64,000 bases of DNA, taken from assembly GCF_030644205.1 (NCBI RefSeq), contig NZ_CP128647.1, positions 1 to 64,000 on the forward strand. Direction: 5' to 3'. This document shows positions 62,513-64,000 of the stretch, one piece after another. The stretch's first letter is position 1. Each line of letters opens with the position of its first letter. The translations under genes and the position numbers were made by a program. The notes below the pieces were generated by a model. It had not been told where the DNA came from, did not search any database, and saw nothing but the letters and a program-made list of their open reading frames with translations. The DNA comes from Mogibacterium neglectum. GTDB taxonomy: Bacteria; Bacillota; Clostridia; Peptostreptococcales; Anaerovoracaceae.

Positions 62513-62908
62513 ATGGCGTATGTACCCGTACCGAAGGATCTGACAAAGGTTAAAACGAAGGTTGCCTTTAACCTGACAAAAAGACAGATCCTTTGTTTTA
62601 CGGCAGCTCTCATTTTAGGGCTGCCTGTTTTCTTTCTCTTAAAGGGAAGCGCAGGCACAAGCCTTGCGTCTTTTTTCATGATTTTAGTTATGCTTCCCTT
62701 TTTCCTCTTTGCCATGTACGAAAAACACGGACAGCCCCTTGAGGTCATTCTAAAACATATCGTGCAGACAAAGTTTATCAGAAAGAAGGAACGTCCCTAC
62801 CGGACGAAAAATTATTATGCCCTGCTCATAAGGCAGAGAAAACTTGAAAAGGAGGTATTTCATATTGTTAAAGGACAAAACAAAGGAAAAAAACAGCATA
62901 AGAACTAA
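62513..62908 (+). CDS. PrgI-family conjugation protein (VirB3-like)
   Basis: The 131-residue membrane protein has two hydrophobic segments, then a basic soluble tail. It begins MAYVPVPKDLTKVKTKV, the typical PrgI start, with AAAGGAGG upstream. It pairs with the VirB4 ATPase, whose gene overlaps its last 44 bases. Confidence 0.9.
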   Translation: MAYVPVPKDLTKVKTKVAFNLTKRQILCFTAALILGLPVFFLLKGSAGTSLASFFMILVMLPFFLFAMYEKHGQPLEVILKHIVQTKFIRKKERPYRTKNYYALLIRQRKLEKEVFHIVKGQNKGKKQHKN

Positions 62909-64000
62909 ACGAAAGCTGACAAGAAGCGAGAAAAAGCAGATTGCGGAGCTGATTAGAAAAGCAAAGCCGGATAAAAAGGCTTCTTCCGCACAGGAGAGCA
63001 TCCCCTACCTTTCCATGTATCCGGACGGAATCTGTAAAGTAACGGAAAACAGATACAGTAGGTGCATTGCCTTTTCCGACATCAACTATCAGCTTGCAGG
63101 AGCGGATGAGAAAACCGCAATCTTTGAAAACTGGTGCGACTTTCTCAATTACTTTGATTCCTCTGTGGATGTGCAGCTTTCCTTTATCAATCAGGGAAGC
63201 CGCGGAGAAGCAAAAGAAACGATTGAAATTCCAACGCAGGATGATGACTTTAATTCCATAAGATCGGAATATCAGAAAATGCTTTCAGAGCAGCTTTCCA
63301 AAGGAAACAACGGACTTGTGAAACTGAAATTCGTAACATTCAGCATAGAAGCGGACAGCTTAAGCGCTGCAAAGGCAAGACTGAATCGAATTGAAACGGA
63401 TATGCTGAACAATTTCAAGGTGCTTGGTGTAAGTGCTCATTCCATGAACGGATATGAGAGATTAAAAACTTTACACGGTATTTTTCATCCGGAGGGAGAA
63501 CCGTTTTTCTTTTCTTGGGACTATCTTGTTCCGTCAGGACTATCAACCAAAGATTTTATTGCACCGTCCTCTTTTCGTTTTGGGGAAGGAAGAACCTTTC
63601 GCATGGGCGCTAAACTTGGTGCGGTAAGCTTTCTTGAAATCTTGGCTCCGGAATTAAACGACCGCATATTATCCGATCTTTTAGATCTTGAAACAGGAAT
63701 GATTGTAAACCTGCATATCAAAAGCATCGATCAGGCGGAGGCAATCAAAACAATCAAAAGAAAAATCACAGACCTTGACAAAATGAAGATTGACGAGCAG
63801 AAAAAAGCCGTCCGATCCGGCTATGACATGGACATTATCCCGTCCGATCTTGCCACCTATGGCGGCGAAGCAAAAAATCTTTTGCAGGATCTTCAAAGCA
63901 GAAACGAAAGAATGTTTCTTGTTACTTTTTTAGTCGTGAACATGGCAGGCAGCAAAAGAAAGCTGGATAATGACATCTTTGCCGCCGCGGGAATTGCACA
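62865..64000 (+). CDS. VirB4/TraE-type conjugation ATPase, N-terminal part (cut by window edge)
   Basis: The frame starts at TTG 62865, with GGAGGT 8 bases before, and stays open to the window end (over 375 codons). The N-terminal region of about 380 residues matches the CD1110-like VirB4 of Tn1549 elements: SIPYLSMYPDGICKV near residue 45, and PFFFSWDYLVPSG, SSFRFGEGR and FLVTFLVVNMAGS later. The Walker motifs should lie just beyond the edge. It overlaps prgI. Confidence 0.9.
   Translation, partial: MLKDKTKEKNSIRTKRKLTRSEKKQIAELIRKAKPDKKASSAQESIPYLSMYPDGICKVTENRYSRCIAFSDINYQLAGADEKTAIFENWCDFLNYFDSSVDVQLSFINQGSRGEAKETIEIPTQDDDFNSIRSEYQKMLSEQLSKGNNGLVKLKFVTFSIEADSLSAAKARLNRIETDMLNNFKVLGVSAHSMNGYERLKTLHGIFHPEGEPFFFSWDYLVPSGLSTKDFIAPSSFRFGEGRTFRMGAKLGAVSFLEILAPELNDRILSDLLDLETGMIVNLHIKSIDQAEAIKTIKRKITDLDKMKIDEQKKAVRSGYDMDIIPSDLATYGGEAKNLLQDLQSRNERMFLVTFLVVNMAGSKRKLDNDIFAAAGIA

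Larger units (their letters stand above)
56500..64000 (+). mobile_element. integrative conjugative element (Tn1549-like Firmicutes type), left part
   Basis: From about 56.5 kb to the right edge the genes form a conjugation module: DUF6017, DUF5348, PcfB, VirD4/TraG, Maff2, VirB6-like, MT-A70 methylase, PrgI, VirB4. Gene order and small helper genes are those of Tn1549/CTn-type elements in Clostridia. Codon use shifts visibly (many GGA/AAA/CTT, fewer AGA-ATA runs) compared with the chromosome. The integrase, relaxase and right end are beyond the window. The exact left junction is not proven. Confidence 0.85.

Overview
The window is the chromosomal origin region of a low-to-moderate GC Gram-positive anaerobe (Bacillota, class Clostridia). 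The gene content (glutamate decarboxylase, formimidoyl-THF cyclodeaminase, YedE/TusA, LarB/LarE, O-acetylhomoserine sulfhydrylase, sortase-like surface proteins) would suit an oral or gut Eubacterium/Mogibacterium-type (Anaerovoracaceae) organism. That placement is inference from gene content; no rRNA or tRNA is present to test it.

Layout. (1) 1-8.9 kb: replication core, with rpmH on the minus strand (and probably the first bases of rnpA), a two-part oriC with DnaA boxes on both sides of dnaA, then dnaN, recF, gyrB and gyrA. (2) 9-10.6 kb: a lone glutamate decarboxylase. (3) 10.8-21.1 kb: a complete type III-A CRISPR-Cas locus in the order cas6-cas10(csm1)-csm2-csm3-csm4-csm5-array-cas1-cas2-csm6. 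Cas10 keeps the GGDD cyclase motif but its N-terminal HD nuclease has lost its metal ligands, so the system probably acts through Csm3 RNA cleavage and cyclic-oligoadenylate activation of Csm6. The array has 14 repeats and 13 spacers and degenerates away from the leader. (4) 21.1-30.8 kb: a surface-protein locus with two secreted proteins sharing a nearly identical 467-bp 3' end and an odd LPXTG-like tail, remnants of further paralogues, and an embedded yedE-tusA sulfur pair; plsC and dtd lie at its right end. (5) 30.8-35.9 kb: a GlnK/GlnL-like two-component system, an EamA exporter, a TIGR00300-like protein and a DUF3842 protein.

(6) 36-42.8 kb: a nickel/peptide-type ABC importer (two permeases, a lipoprotein receptor, a fused double ATPase) followed by larE and larB, which suggests nickel uptake for the nickel-pincer cofactor. 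(7) 42.9-44.1 kb: rpsF-ssb-rpsR with a probable S6:S18 autoregulatory leader. (8) 44.2-56.3 kb: small metabolic genes, then a TetR repressor divergent from an MMPL exporter plus an LxxG-repeat secreted protein, with matching 13-bp operators over both -35 boxes; then yitT, ndk, a LysR regulator and metY.

(9) About 56.5 kb to the right edge: the start of an integrative conjugative element of the Tn1549 / Firmicutes type (DUF6017, DUF5348, PcfB, VirD4/TraG coupling protein, Maff2, VirB6-like, MT-A70 methylase, PrgI, VirB4 running off the edge), with a YjzC-like cargo gene on the opposite strand. Its base and codon use differ by eye from the chromosome. Most genes point rightward, away from oriC. 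No complete novel system was found; the best leads are the HD-dead Cas10, the paired TetR operators, the decaying surface-protein family and the DUF3842-nickel-lar cluster.
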